Notes under the pieces: generated by a model
What the model saw: the letters and a program-made list of their open reading frames with translations, nothing else
Databases searched by the model: none
Told to the model about the DNA's origin: nothing
Translations under genes and position numbers: made by a program
Assembly (NCBI GenBank): GCA_021158895.1
Contig: JAGGSW010000011.1
Location: 1 to 13,395 of the forward strand
Origin: Candidatus Odinarchaeota archaeon
GTDB taxonomy: Archaea; Asgardarchaeota; Baldrarchaeia; Baldrarchaeales; DXJG01
Reading direction: 5' to 3'
DNA: 13,395 nt
Shown: piece after piece, positions 1 to 5,845 of the stretch
Position numbering within the stretch: the stretch's first letter is position 1
Layout: the number at the start of each line of letters is the position of its first letter

Positions 1-54
1 GATAGCCCGTGGCCCTTACGGGCCGCGTGGGTTCGAATCCCACCCCCGGCGCCA
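1..54 (+). tRNA. tRNA-Ser, 3' part (5' half lies outside the window)
   Basis: The fragment shows a T arm (stem 27-31 with 39-43, loop TTCGAAT at 32-38), an acceptor 3' strand CCCCGGC (44-50), discriminator G51 and an encoded CCA (52-54). Upstream, 9-15 pairs with 20-26 around a TTAC loop, giving a 7-bp variable arm (one G-U pair), so this is a type II tRNA. In archaea the type II tRNAs are Ser and Leu; Leu normally has discriminator A, while Ser has G and a GCCGGGG/CCCCGGC acceptor, so Ser is the better reading. The window opens in or just after the anticodon loop, so the anticodon and any intron there cannot be read. GC content is about 72% (39 of 54), far above the flanking DNA. Confidence 0.75.
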
Positions 55-971
55 TAATAGTTTAAAAGATCATCATTCCTTACCTTTTTCGTAATTTAGC
101 CAATGTTCCTACCAGTTTTGAGATCTTTGTAAAATAAGCTGTTTCGGGCATTATACCTAAAACCTAAGATTTGGAAAAACGGAATATAGTAACCTTAGGA
201 GTCTTTAACTATACCTATACTATCATAGATATGTGGGGCCAGAAGTGCTAGGTAATAGACCTGATATATACTATGAGGGCGAGATATATTTCAATTAGTA
301 GGGAGCAGTCTGGGTCAACCATGCAAGAACATTAGTCTGGTTTTATTCAGCAACTAGGCCAACCCTTTATTTTTTCGTAGATTTGTTGCGAGACTAAGAT
401 AGTGTAGTCTAGGTTTAGATAACATTTTTAGTTGGTTAAGAGGTGTTATGGAGAAGTATGTCAAGATCGCGTCTACGATATCGCCCAGGTGGTTTAGACT
501 TTTATTTGATTGAATAAAGAGGAGATAACCCGATTGATACCAGATCTATATATTTTAAAATCGAAGTTATCACGTCCAATCGCTAAAATTACGCAGTATA
601 ATGTGAATTACGCGTCCACTTTGATCCCAAATGCAGTGTTTTTGATTAGTGAAAGGTTTTAGGAGAGCAGGGAGTTAGAGCTTTATATAATTATTAAAAG
701 ACAGCTTTAAGATTTTATTATTTTTGTTGAAGTTTTGCTGTTCGTTTTCTGTTTTTCACTGAAATGGGTCAATTGCGATATGTAAAGGAGGAAATTGAAA
801 TTTTCGTTTGGTTACACTATTTGCAAAAAAAGGAATTCTAAACTGAGATTTTTATTATTTTTTAACATCGCATATTAACATTGGAAGGATGTTCCCTAAG
901 CCGTAAGTTAATGGGAAAATTTAAATAGTGCTGGACTTTTCAAAATGGTTAGCCTTTTGGAGGTGTAATTA
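55..971. other. Long intergenic region without a recognisable gene
   Basis: About 917 bases separate the tRNA from the S13 gene. I see no tRNA-like T arm on either strand, no long reading frame and no GC-rich block that would suggest a stable RNA in this AT-rich genome. Two very short frames have purine-rich sequence upstream: 448-513 (21 codons, ATG, GAGGTG only 2 nt before) and 795-878 (27 codons, TTG, GGAGG only 3 nt before). Both spacings are too short to be convincing. A small inverted repeat AGACTA/TAGTCT lies at 391-396 and 405-410. The last ~60 bases contain the S13 promoter. The rest may be a long leader, degraded DNA or an undescribed RNA; nothing visible decides. Confidence 0.5.
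914..928 (+). promoter_or_regulatory. TATA-box promoter of the S13 operon
   Basis: The AT-rich box AAATTTAAATAG (917-928), preceded by the purines GGGA, matches an archaeal TFB-recognition element plus TATA box. Transcription would begin about 25 bases downstream, near 950, shortly before the ribosome binding site GGAGGTG (959-965). Confidence 0.55.
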
Positions 972-1427
972 GTGGTATCAAGGGAATATCGTCATGCAGT
1001 AAGAGTCGCAGGTGTAGACCTAAAAGGTACAATGAGCCTACTCTACGGCCTCACAGGAATAAAGGGTATTGGATTTAGATTGGCTAAAGCTATTATCCAA
1101 GTTACCGGTTTAGACCCCAATATGAAAGTTGGTTATCTTACTGATAAAGATGTCAAAAAAATTGAGGAAGTACTTTCCAATCCAATTGAATATGGTATCC
1201 CCTCGTGGATGTTAAATCGCCGTAAAGATTATGCAACTGGTCAGGATATTCACTTAACTGGTTCAGATTTGGTGTTAACTATTAAAAGCGATATTGATCG
1301 CATGAAAAAGATTAAAAGTTGGAAAGGTATTAGGCATGCACTTGGGCTCAAAGTTCGCGGTCAACGTACTAGAACCACCGGTAGAGGCGGAAGAACAATT
1401 GGAGTAACTAAGAAGAAAAAGAAGTAG
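972..1427 (+). CDS. rps13: 30S ribosomal protein S13 (uS13)
   Basis: This 151-residue protein is the small-subunit head protein S13, which contacts 16S rRNA and forms bridges to the large subunit near the P site. The N-terminal region (about 1-60) carries the helix-two-turn-helix RNA-binding fold with the GIKGIG motif (29-34). The C-terminal tail holds the family signature RGQRTRTTGR (129-138) and ends in a run of lysines. Length is normal for archaea. The GTG start at 972 is chosen because GGAGGTG (959-965) lies 6 bases upstream and the N-terminus aligns with archaeal S13 as I know it. It heads the operon; S4 follows after 14 bases. Confidence 0.97.
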   Translation: MVSREYRHAVRVAGVDLKGTMSLLYGLTGIKGIGFRLAKAIIQVTGLDPNMKVGYLTDKDVKKIEEVLSNPIEYGIPSWMLNRRKDYATGQDIHLTGSDLVLTIKSDIDRMKKIKSWKGIRHALGLKVRGQRTRTTGRGGRTIGVTKKKKK

Positions 1428-1441
1428 CGGAGGGCTAAAAT

Positions 1442-1999
1442 ATGGGGGATCCGAAAAAACAAAGAAAGAAGTATATTCCTCCAAGACATCCATGGCAAAA
1501 AGAACGTTTAGAGAGGGAAATAGTAGTAGTTGGTAAATACGGTTTAAGAAATAAAAGAGAATTATGGATACATCAAACACAATTAAGAAAATATAGGCAT
1601 AGGGCACGTGAAATACTTGCATTACCACCAGATATTAGAGAAAAACATGAAAAAGAATTGATTAACAAACTTTACAAAATAGGCATTCTTCATGAAGATG
1701 CAACCCTTGACGATGTTCTAAGTTTAACTGTTGAGGATATATTAGAAAGAAGATTACAAACGATTGTCTACAGGAAAGGATTAGCAAAAAGCATTTATCA
1801 CGCTCGACAACTCATCACTCACGGACATATTGCCATAAATGGTCGAAGAGTAACCGTTCCATCCTATATGGTTAGTAGAGATGAGGAAGATCTGATTACG
1901 TACTTCCCTACATCACCGTATAATGATCCTAAACACCCAGAAAGACCTCAAGCCACACCGGAAACACCATCTGTAGAGGAGGCTGCTCAAAGTGAGTAA
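1442..1999 (+). CDS. rps4: 30S ribosomal protein S4 (uS4)
   Basis: This 185-residue protein is S4, a primary 16S rRNA-binding protein of the 30S body. The basic N-terminus (MGDPKKQRKKY) is typical of archaeal and eukaryotic S4/S9e. The S4 RNA-binding domain runs from about 102 to 155, including RRLQTIVYRKGLA and HGHIAINGRRV. The C-terminus is a short acidic, proline-rich tail, as often seen in archaea. A CGGAGGG element sits just before the ATG. The 3' end overlaps the S11 start by 8 bases, indicating translational coupling. Confidence 0.97.
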   Translation: MGDPKKQRKKYIPPRHPWQKERLEREIVVVGKYGLRNKRELWIHQTQLRKYRHRAREILALPPDIREKHEKELINKLYKIGILHEDATLDDVLSLTVEDILERRLQTIVYRKGLAKSIYHARQLITHGHIAINGRRVTVPSYMVSRDEEDLITYFPTSPYNDPKHPERPQATPETPSVEEAAQSE

Positions 2000-2393
2000 A
2001 GAAAAAAAGAAAATCAAATGGGGAGTAGCTCACATATACAGCAGCTACAATAATACAATTGTACATATCACTGATCTAACTGGTGCAGAAACCATCGCTA
2101 TAGCTAGTGGCGGAATGATAGTCAAAGCAGATAGAGAAGAGTCTTCACCATATGCAGCCATGCAAGCTGCATTTAGAGTGGCTGAAGCGGCAAAAGAAAA
2201 AGGAATAACAGCAATACATATCAAGGTTAGAGCGCCAGGGGGACACGGACCAAGAAACCCTGGACCAGGAGCACAAGCAGCTATAAGAGCTTTAGCAAGA
2301 TCAGGATTGAGAATTGGCAGAATAGAAGATGTAACACCAATACCGCACGATGGAACAAGACGACCCGGTGGAAGAAGGGGTAGAAGAGTTTAA
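1992..2393 (+). CDS. rps11: 30S ribosomal protein S11 (uS11)
   Basis: This 133-residue protein is S11, which lies on the 30S platform near the E site. The body shows the conserved N-terminal segment WGVAHIYSSYNNTIVHITD (10-28), the central ADREESSPYAAMQAA (46-60) and the RNA-contacting C-terminus APGGHGPRNPGPGAQAAIRA (81-100), ending in the basic GGRRGRRV. The GTG start at 1992 lies inside the end of the S4 gene, with GAGGAGG (1976-1982) at good distance. The length is normal. S13-S4-S11-RpoD is the standard archaeal order. Confidence 0.97.
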   Translation: MSKEKKKIKWGVAHIYSSYNNTIVHITDLTGAETIAIASGGMIVKADREESSPYAAMQAAFRVAEAAKEKGITAIHIKVRAPGGHGPRNPGPGAQAAIRALARSGLRIGRIEDVTPIPHDGTRRPGGRRGRRV

Positions 2394-2425
2394 AGATGCA
2401 GTTTTGTTCTCTTGGAGGAGACGAC

Positions 2426-3235
2426 ATGAATATTAGAATTTTGGAAAAAGATGAAAACTCAATAAAATTTATTCTTGAAGATGTAGATGTAGCGTTTACA
2501 AATAGTTTAAGGCGTATAATATTAGCCGAAGTACCAACCATGGCCATAGATGATGTTATAATAATAGAAAATAGTTCACCTCTATTTGATGAAATAATTG
2601 CCCATAGACTTGGTTTAATTCCACTTAAAACGGATCTAGATGCATATGTTCTACCCGAAAAATGTGAGTGTGGAGGCGAGGGTTGCGCAAACTGCCAAGT
2701 AGCTCTGACATTAGAAGTTGAGGCAACCGATGGTCCTATGACCGTGTATTCCGGTCATTTAAAATCTCAAGATCCTAAAATTGTTCCGGTAAGTGAAAAA
2801 ATTCCTATAGTTAAGTTAGCTAAAGGACAAAAACTGGTGTTGGAAGCATATGCCAGATTGGGACAGGGTAAAGAGCATGCAAAATGGCAACCTGTATCCG
2901 TTGCAGCGTACAAATACTTGCCGATCATAAATCTTGATTACGAAAAATGTGATCAGTGTGGGGCTTGTGTTGAGGCTTGCCCAAGAGAAATTCTTGAATT
3001 AAAAAATGGTGAGCTTGTAATAGGAGACGTATTTAATTGTAACCTATGTAAATCATGTGAAGAAGCTTGTGATCTCGAAGCTATTAAAATATCATTTGAT
3101 GATAGAACTTTCATCTTCACAATCGAAGGTACAGGCGTATTACCGCCAGAAAGAATTTTAGAAGAAGCAGTAAAAATCCTTGCTGAAAAGGCTGATCAAC
3201 TGATTGAAGAAATGGAAAAAGTTAAAGGGACATGA
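2426..3235 (+). CDS. rpoD: DNA-directed RNA polymerase subunit D with two 4Fe-4S motifs
   Basis: RpoD (equivalent of bacterial alpha and eukaryotic Rpb3) pairs with RpoL to start assembly of archaeal RNA polymerase. The start ATG 2426 is preferred over the in-frame ATG 2396 because GGAGGA (2414-2419) lies 6 bases before it and the protein then begins MNIRILEKDE as in relatives; length 269 aa. Residues 1-50 hold the dimerisation region with NSLRRIILAEVPTMAID. Cys80, 82, 87 and 90 form a CxCx4CxxC zinc-loop-like motif comparable to Rpb3. Residues about 171-220 form a ferredoxin-like insert with two complete four-cysteine motifs (C175, 178, 181, 185 and C205, 208, 211, 215), so two 4Fe-4S clusters are predicted. 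The stop overlaps an upstream ATG of the L18e frame. Confidence 0.96.
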   Translation: MNIRILEKDENSIKFILEDVDVAFTNSLRRIILAEVPTMAIDDVIIIENSSPLFDEIIAHRLGLIPLKTDLDAYVLPEKCECGGEGCANCQVALTLEVEATDGPMTVYSGHLKSQDPKIVPVSEKIPIVKLAKGQKLVLEAYARLGQGKEHAKWQPVSVAAYKYLPIINLDYEKCDQCGACVEACPREILELKNGELVIGDVFNCNLCKSCEEACDLEAIKISFDDRTFIFTIEGTGVLPPERILEEAVKILAEKADQLIEEMEKVKGT

Positions 3236-3246
3236 GGTGCTTCCTA

Positions 3247-3612
3247 ATGGTTCATCGCACTGGTCCAACAGATATAAACGTAAGAAAACTAATAAGAAAA
3301 TTGAGAAAGCAATCTAGAATAGAACAAGTTAACATATGGCGTGATATTTCTGAGCGTCTACTAGGTCCTAGAAGACAGAGAGCAGAAGTTAATGTTTCAA
3401 AAATAAATCGCTATACTAAAGATGGAGACACTGTACTAGTTCCTGGGAAGGTCCTAGGAGCTGGAAGTATAAACCACAAAGTTTATGTTGCCGCTTTATC
3501 TTTTTCCGAAAGTGCCAGAAGAAAAATAGAAGCTGCCGGAGGAAAATGTTTAACAATAGAAGAACTTATGCAAATAAATCCCAGAGGATCAAATATAATA
3601 ATCATGGAATGA
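3247..3612 (+). CDS. rpl18e: 50S ribosomal protein L18e (eL18)
   Basis: This 121-residue protein is the archaeal/eukaryotic L18e, a homologue of bacterial L15 in the large subunit. Recognisable parts are RLLGPRRQRAEVNVSKINRY and VLVPGKVLGAGSINHKVYVAA, with C-terminal INPRGSNIIIME. The start at 3247 is chosen over the in-frame ATG 3232 because GAGGTG (3234-3239) is positioned 7 bases before 3247, and the protein then begins MVHRTGPTDI. The gene follows rpoD with the ribosome binding site overlapping the rpoD stop. In several archaea a tRNA gene sits between rpoD and L18e; none is here. Confidence 0.95.
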   Translation: MVHRTGPTDINVRKLIRKLRKQSRIEQVNIWRDISERLLGPRRQRAEVNVSKINRYTKDGDTVLVPGKVLGAGSINHKVYVAALSFSESARRKIEAAGGKCLTIEELMQINPRGSNIIIME

Positions 3613-3622
3613 GGTAACAAAA

Positions 3623-4090
3623 ATGGCATCTGAGGAAATCACCGTAATTGATGCAAATAATGCAATTCTTGGAAGACTCGCAAGTGTAGTAGCTAAAAAA
3701 CTACTTAATGGAGAAAAAATAGCTATTGTAAATGCGGAAAAAGCAATTATTTCAGGTAAATTTGATAGCATAATTGGAGAATATAAGGAGTGGTTGAGAA
3801 AAAGAACCCACACAAACCCGAAAAGAGGGCCTTTCCATTACAGGAGACCTGACAAACTTGTAAAAAGGATAATTCGAGGTATGTTACCTTGGAAAAAGCC
3901 CCGTGGGAAACAGGCCTACAAGAGACTTAAAGTTTACATAGGAGTTCCAGATGAGTTTAAAGATAAAGAGCCCATAAAAATCCCCGAAGCTGATGGTAGC
4001 AGACTTAGAGGAAAATATATTACAATATTTGAATTATCCCAACAGATAGGTTGGAACCCACCCAAAAATCTAATTGTGGAGGAGCAATGA
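3623..4090 (+). CDS. rpl13: 50S ribosomal protein L13 (uL13)
   Basis: This 155-residue protein is L13, an early-assembling large-subunit protein. The N-terminus VIDANNAILGRLAS (8-21) is the typical L13 start; GPFHYRRPDKLVKRIIRGML is the conserved archaeal/eukaryotic central segment, followed by KKPRGKQAYKRLKVYIG. GAGGT (3610-3614) precedes the ATG by 8 bases. Ten bases separate it from L18e, and the S9 start follows one base after its TGA, with the S9 ribosome binding site lying inside the L13 coding region. Confidence 0.97.
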   Translation: MASEEITVIDANNAILGRLASVVAKKLLNGEKIAIVNAEKAIISGKFDSIIGEYKEWLRKRTHTNPKRGPFHYRRPDKLVKRIIRGMLPWKKPRGKQAYKRLKVYIGVPDEFKDKEPIKIPEADGSRLRGKYITIFELSQQIGWNPPKNLIVEEQ

Positions 4091-4091
4091 A

Positions 4092-4496
4092 ATGGCAAAG
4101 ATCCTTCTTACGAGCGGGAAAAGAAAAACAGCAATAGCTAGAGCTGTTATAAGAGAGGGGAAAGGAAGAATAAGAATTAACAAAATTCCTATTGAAATAT
4201 ATCAACCAGAATTAGCAAGATGGAAAATCATGGAACCACTCCTCCTAGCGGGTGACGATGTCGTAAGTAAAATAGATATTGATGTAAAAGTTGAAGGCGG
4301 AGGATATATGGGACAAGCAGAAGCTGCACGAATAGCAATTGCTAGGGCATTAGTAGAATGGACTGAGGATCCAACTCTAAAAAAGAAGTTCATAGAATAT
4401 GATAGGTCAATGCTTGTAGGAGATCCCAGAAGAACAGAACCTAAAAAATTCGGAGGCAGAAGTGCAAGAGCCAGAAGACAAAAGTCGTACAGATAA
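4092..4496 (+). CDS. rps9: 30S ribosomal protein S9 (uS9)
   Basis: This 134-residue protein is S9, whose C-terminal tail reaches the P-site tRNA. It shows the N-terminal SGKRKTAIARAVI, the central GGGYMGQAEAARIAIARAL, and the C-terminal RRTEPKKFGGRSARARRQKS followed by YR, the universal basic tail ending in arginine. The start ATG 4092 is preferred over GTG 4074 because GGAGGAG (4078-4084) lies 7 bases upstream and the protein then begins MAKILLTSGKRK. It is the last gene before a 173-base gap leading to rpoN. Confidence 0.97.
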   Translation: MAKILLTSGKRKTAIARAVIREGKGRIRINKIPIEIYQPELARWKIMEPLLLAGDDVVSKIDIDVKVEGGGYMGQAEAARIAIARALVEWTEDPTLKKKFIEYDRSMLVGDPRRTEPKKFGGRSARARRQKSYR

Positions 4497-4506
4497 TTAT
4501 CCTTAC

Positions 4507-4533
4507 TGAACATTCCCTGTTCATTTGTTTCTT
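4507..4533 (+). terminator. Hairpin plus T-rich tract after S9 (weak terminator candidate)
   Basis: A perfect 6-bp inverted repeat TGAACA/TGTTCA (4507-4512, 4518-4523, loop TTCCC) begins 10 bases after the S9 stop and is followed by the T-rich TTTGTTTCTTG. Archaeal polymerase stops mainly at U-rich tracts, so this could reduce read-through into rpoN or stabilise a 3' end. It could also be coincidental. Confidence 0.3.
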
Positions 4534-4625
4534 GTCTTGAATTGTATCTTAAAGTTAAAATTTTGTAATAATTCGTTAAATGATCACTCTTGAAATCTTT
4601 GCAAACAAGGAGGTGTGAGATAAGG

Positions 4626-4673
4626 TTGAAAATCGCTCTACTCAAATACTTGAAAAGAGGTGTGTTTATGTGA
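4626..4673 (+). CDS. Possible 15-codon leader peptide coupled to rpoN
   Basis: A TTG at 4626 opens a 15-residue frame, MKIALLKYLKRGVFM, ending at TGA 4671-4673. It has the strong ribosome binding site GGAGGTG (4609-4615) 10 bases upstream, and its stop overlaps the rpoN GTG start in the GTGA form usual for translationally coupled genes. The rpoN ribosome binding site GAGGTG (4657-4662) lies inside it. I recognise no family, and a frame this short can arise by chance. If real it could deliver ribosomes to rpoN or regulate access to the intron next to it. Confidence 0.25.
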   Translation: MKIALLKYLKRGVFM

Positions 4674-4912
4674 TAATTCCGGTCCGATACTGACATTGCA
4701 CCCGATTGCTAGGTGCAATGTCAGCGGAAAGCTTTACCTGTGGAAAATTAATTGGTGATAAATGGGAAGAGTTTGCAAGACGTGTAAGACAAGGTGAAGA
4801 TCCAAAACAAGTGCTGGATGGTCTAGGTATTAAACGATATTGTTGTAGAAGAATGTTTCTTAGCCATGTAGATCTGATAGATGAGGTCTTAGATTTTAGC
4901 CTACCAACATAA
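4670..4912 (+). CDS. rpoN: RNA polymerase subunit N, split by a 42-nt BHB intron: join(4670-4688, 4731-4912)
   Basis: RpoN (Rpb10 homologue) is a small zinc-binding assembly subunit of archaeal RNA polymerase. Read straight through, the gene dies after seven codons (MIIPVRY, then TGA at 4691). Removing 4689-4730 joins T4688 to G4731 as a TGC codon and gives a 66-residue protein starting MIIPVRCFTCGKLIGDKW, the conserved RpoN N-terminus. The zinc ligands are then C7, C10, C44 and C45, with the hallmark RYCCRRM (42-48). The intron splits the codon of ligand C7 (phase 1). The GTG start at 4670 has GAGGTG (4657-4662) 7 bases upstream. A continuous reading would instead start at TTG 4706 inside the intron and lose MIIPVRC. 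rpoK, which often follows rpoN in archaea, is absent; S2 comes next. Confidence 0.93.
4689..4730 (+). other. 42-nt bulge-helix-bulge intron in rpoN
   Basis: The insertion is a near-perfect hairpin: CTGACATTGCACC (4690-4702) pairs over 13 bp with 4712-4724 around a 9-nt loop. Below it, exon bases TCCG (4683-4686) pair with intron bases CGGA (4725-4728) as a 4-bp central helix, flanked by 3-nt bulges ATA (4687-4689) and AAG (4729-4731) on opposite strands. This is the BHB signal of the archaeal tRNA-splicing endonuclease. Cutting after the second base of each bulge gives boundaries 4688|4689 and 4730|4731, exactly those that restore RpoN. The outer exon-exon helix is weak (G4682-C4732 and G4681-U4733 only), so the motif is of the relaxed type. 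Confidence 0.9.
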
Positions 4913-4922
4913 AATACGAAAA

Positions 4923-4932
4923 CTTTTTATTA
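4923..4932 (+). promoter_or_regulatory. TATA-like promoter box of S2
   Basis: CTTTTTATTA lies 58 bases before the S2 start in the short gap after rpoN. Transcription from it would begin near 4955-4960, upstream of the S2 ribosome binding site GGAGGG (4979-4984). It may be an internal promoter or double as a U-rich termination tract for rpoN. Confidence 0.4.
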
Positions 4933-4989
4933 CAAAAAATCGATCCTTTTCGCACCTCACATATACAATTATCTGAATGGAGGGTTTAA

Positions 4990-5613
4990 ATGAGCGAAGA
5001 AGTCATTGAAGGTTTGCTAATCCCATTAGAACAGTATCTAGCAGCAGGCGTTCATATCGGAACCAGAATTAAAACAAAATCGATGGCTGAATTTGTATAT
5101 CGGGTAAGACCTGACGGCCTCTATGTCTTAGATGTTAGAAAAACCGATGAAAGAATCAGAATTGCAGCAAAAATGTTAGCAAGATATGAACCACAGAAAA
5201 TTCTTGTCACATCAGCTAGACAATATGGACAAAAACCCGCTAAAAAATTTGCTGAACTCACTGGAACTCATGTTATAGTAGGCAGATTCGTACCCGGAAC
5301 ATTAACAAATCCCGCATACCCGGGATATATAGAGCCAGATATACTTTTAGTTACTGATCCTAGAGCAGATAGACAAGCAGTTAGTGAAGCAATGGAAGCT
5401 AGAATACCAGTAATAGCTCTCTGCGATACAGATAATATTACTGCAAACGTAGATTTAGTTATACCAACAAATAACAAAGGGCGTAAGGCACTAGCTCTTA
5501 TATACTGGTTACTCGCACGTCAAGTCCTAAGAGAAAGAGGAGAATTACCTCCAGACGGCGATTTACCCGTACCTGTTGAGGAATTTGAAACAAAGATAAT
5601 CCTTAAAGCTTAA
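4990..5613 (+). CDS. rps2: 30S ribosomal protein S2 (uS2)
   Basis: This 207-residue protein is the archaeal S2 (eukaryotic Sa/p40 family), which binds late at the back of the 30S subunit. Recognisable segments are LAAGVHIGTRIKT (18-30), RVRPDGLYVLDVRKTDERIR, VTSARQYGQKPAKKFAELTG, FVPGTLTNPAYPGYIEPDIL, and ALCDTDN followed by VDLVIPTNNKGRKALALIYW. Length and motifs are complete. The ATG at 4990 has GGAGGG (4979-4984) 5 bases upstream. In many archaea eno lies between rpoN/rpoK and S2; here rpoN and S2 are adjacent. Confidence 0.97.
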   Translation: MSEEVIEGLLIPLEQYLAAGVHIGTRIKTKSMAEFVYRVRPDGLYVLDVRKTDERIRIAAKMLARYEPQKILVTSARQYGQKPAKKFAELTGTHVIVGRFVPGTLTNPAYPGYIEPDILLVTDPRADRQAVSEAMEARIPVIALCDTDNITANVDLVIPTNNKGRKALALIYWLLARQVLRERGELPPDGDLPVPVEEFETKIILKA

Positions 5614-5773
5614 TTTAAAACACTAGTATTAAGTAGTATTTATAATTTAGTTCGTTAAACTTCGAAAAATCATTACTGAATAGATTTTTTCTAAGGATAC
5701 GTGGTGTCTTGTCTTCCGTTTTTAGTCTTTACAGTTCGACTCTAAGTGCAATTTACTTTAATCAAGTTCTATT

Positions 5774-5785
5774 AAAATTTAAGTA
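5774..5785 (+). promoter_or_regulatory. TATA-like promoter box before mevalonate kinase
   Basis: AAAATTTAAGTA lies 60-72 bases before the mevalonate kinase start in a 232-base gap that otherwise holds only T-rich tracts (for example 5684-5690 and 5721-5725), possibly the S2 termination region. It suggests that the lipid genes are transcribed separately from the ribosomal operon. Confidence 0.4.
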
Positions 5786-5845
5786 TCTTGCATTACTAGC
5801 TTGAATACGTTATCCCGTTTTTACCCAAAGCAGGGATGTGTAAAT

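Noticed and set aside
55..90. Box C/D guide RNA on the minus strand (ATGATGA at about 72-78)
   Set aside because: No box D (CTGA) follows at a suitable distance; the strand runs into the antisense of the tRNA.
391..410. Inverted repeat AGACTA/TAGTCT as another BHB intron
   Set aside because: Only 6 bp, no central 4-bp helix with 3-nt bulges, and no split reading frame around it.
4689..4730. Translational bypassing (ribosome hopping, as in phage T4 gene 60) over the hairpins
   Set aside because: Hopping needs matching take-off and landing codons. At the frame-restoring boundaries the codons do not match (ATA/ACC in infB; the rpoN boundary lies inside a codon), whereas the BHB explains both cases.
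4670..4912. rpoN and infB as pseudogenes or sequencing errors
   Set aside because: Both are essential single-copy genes with all downstream motifs intact. Two independent errors would not each create a long perfect hairpin with bulges at positions that repair the frame.
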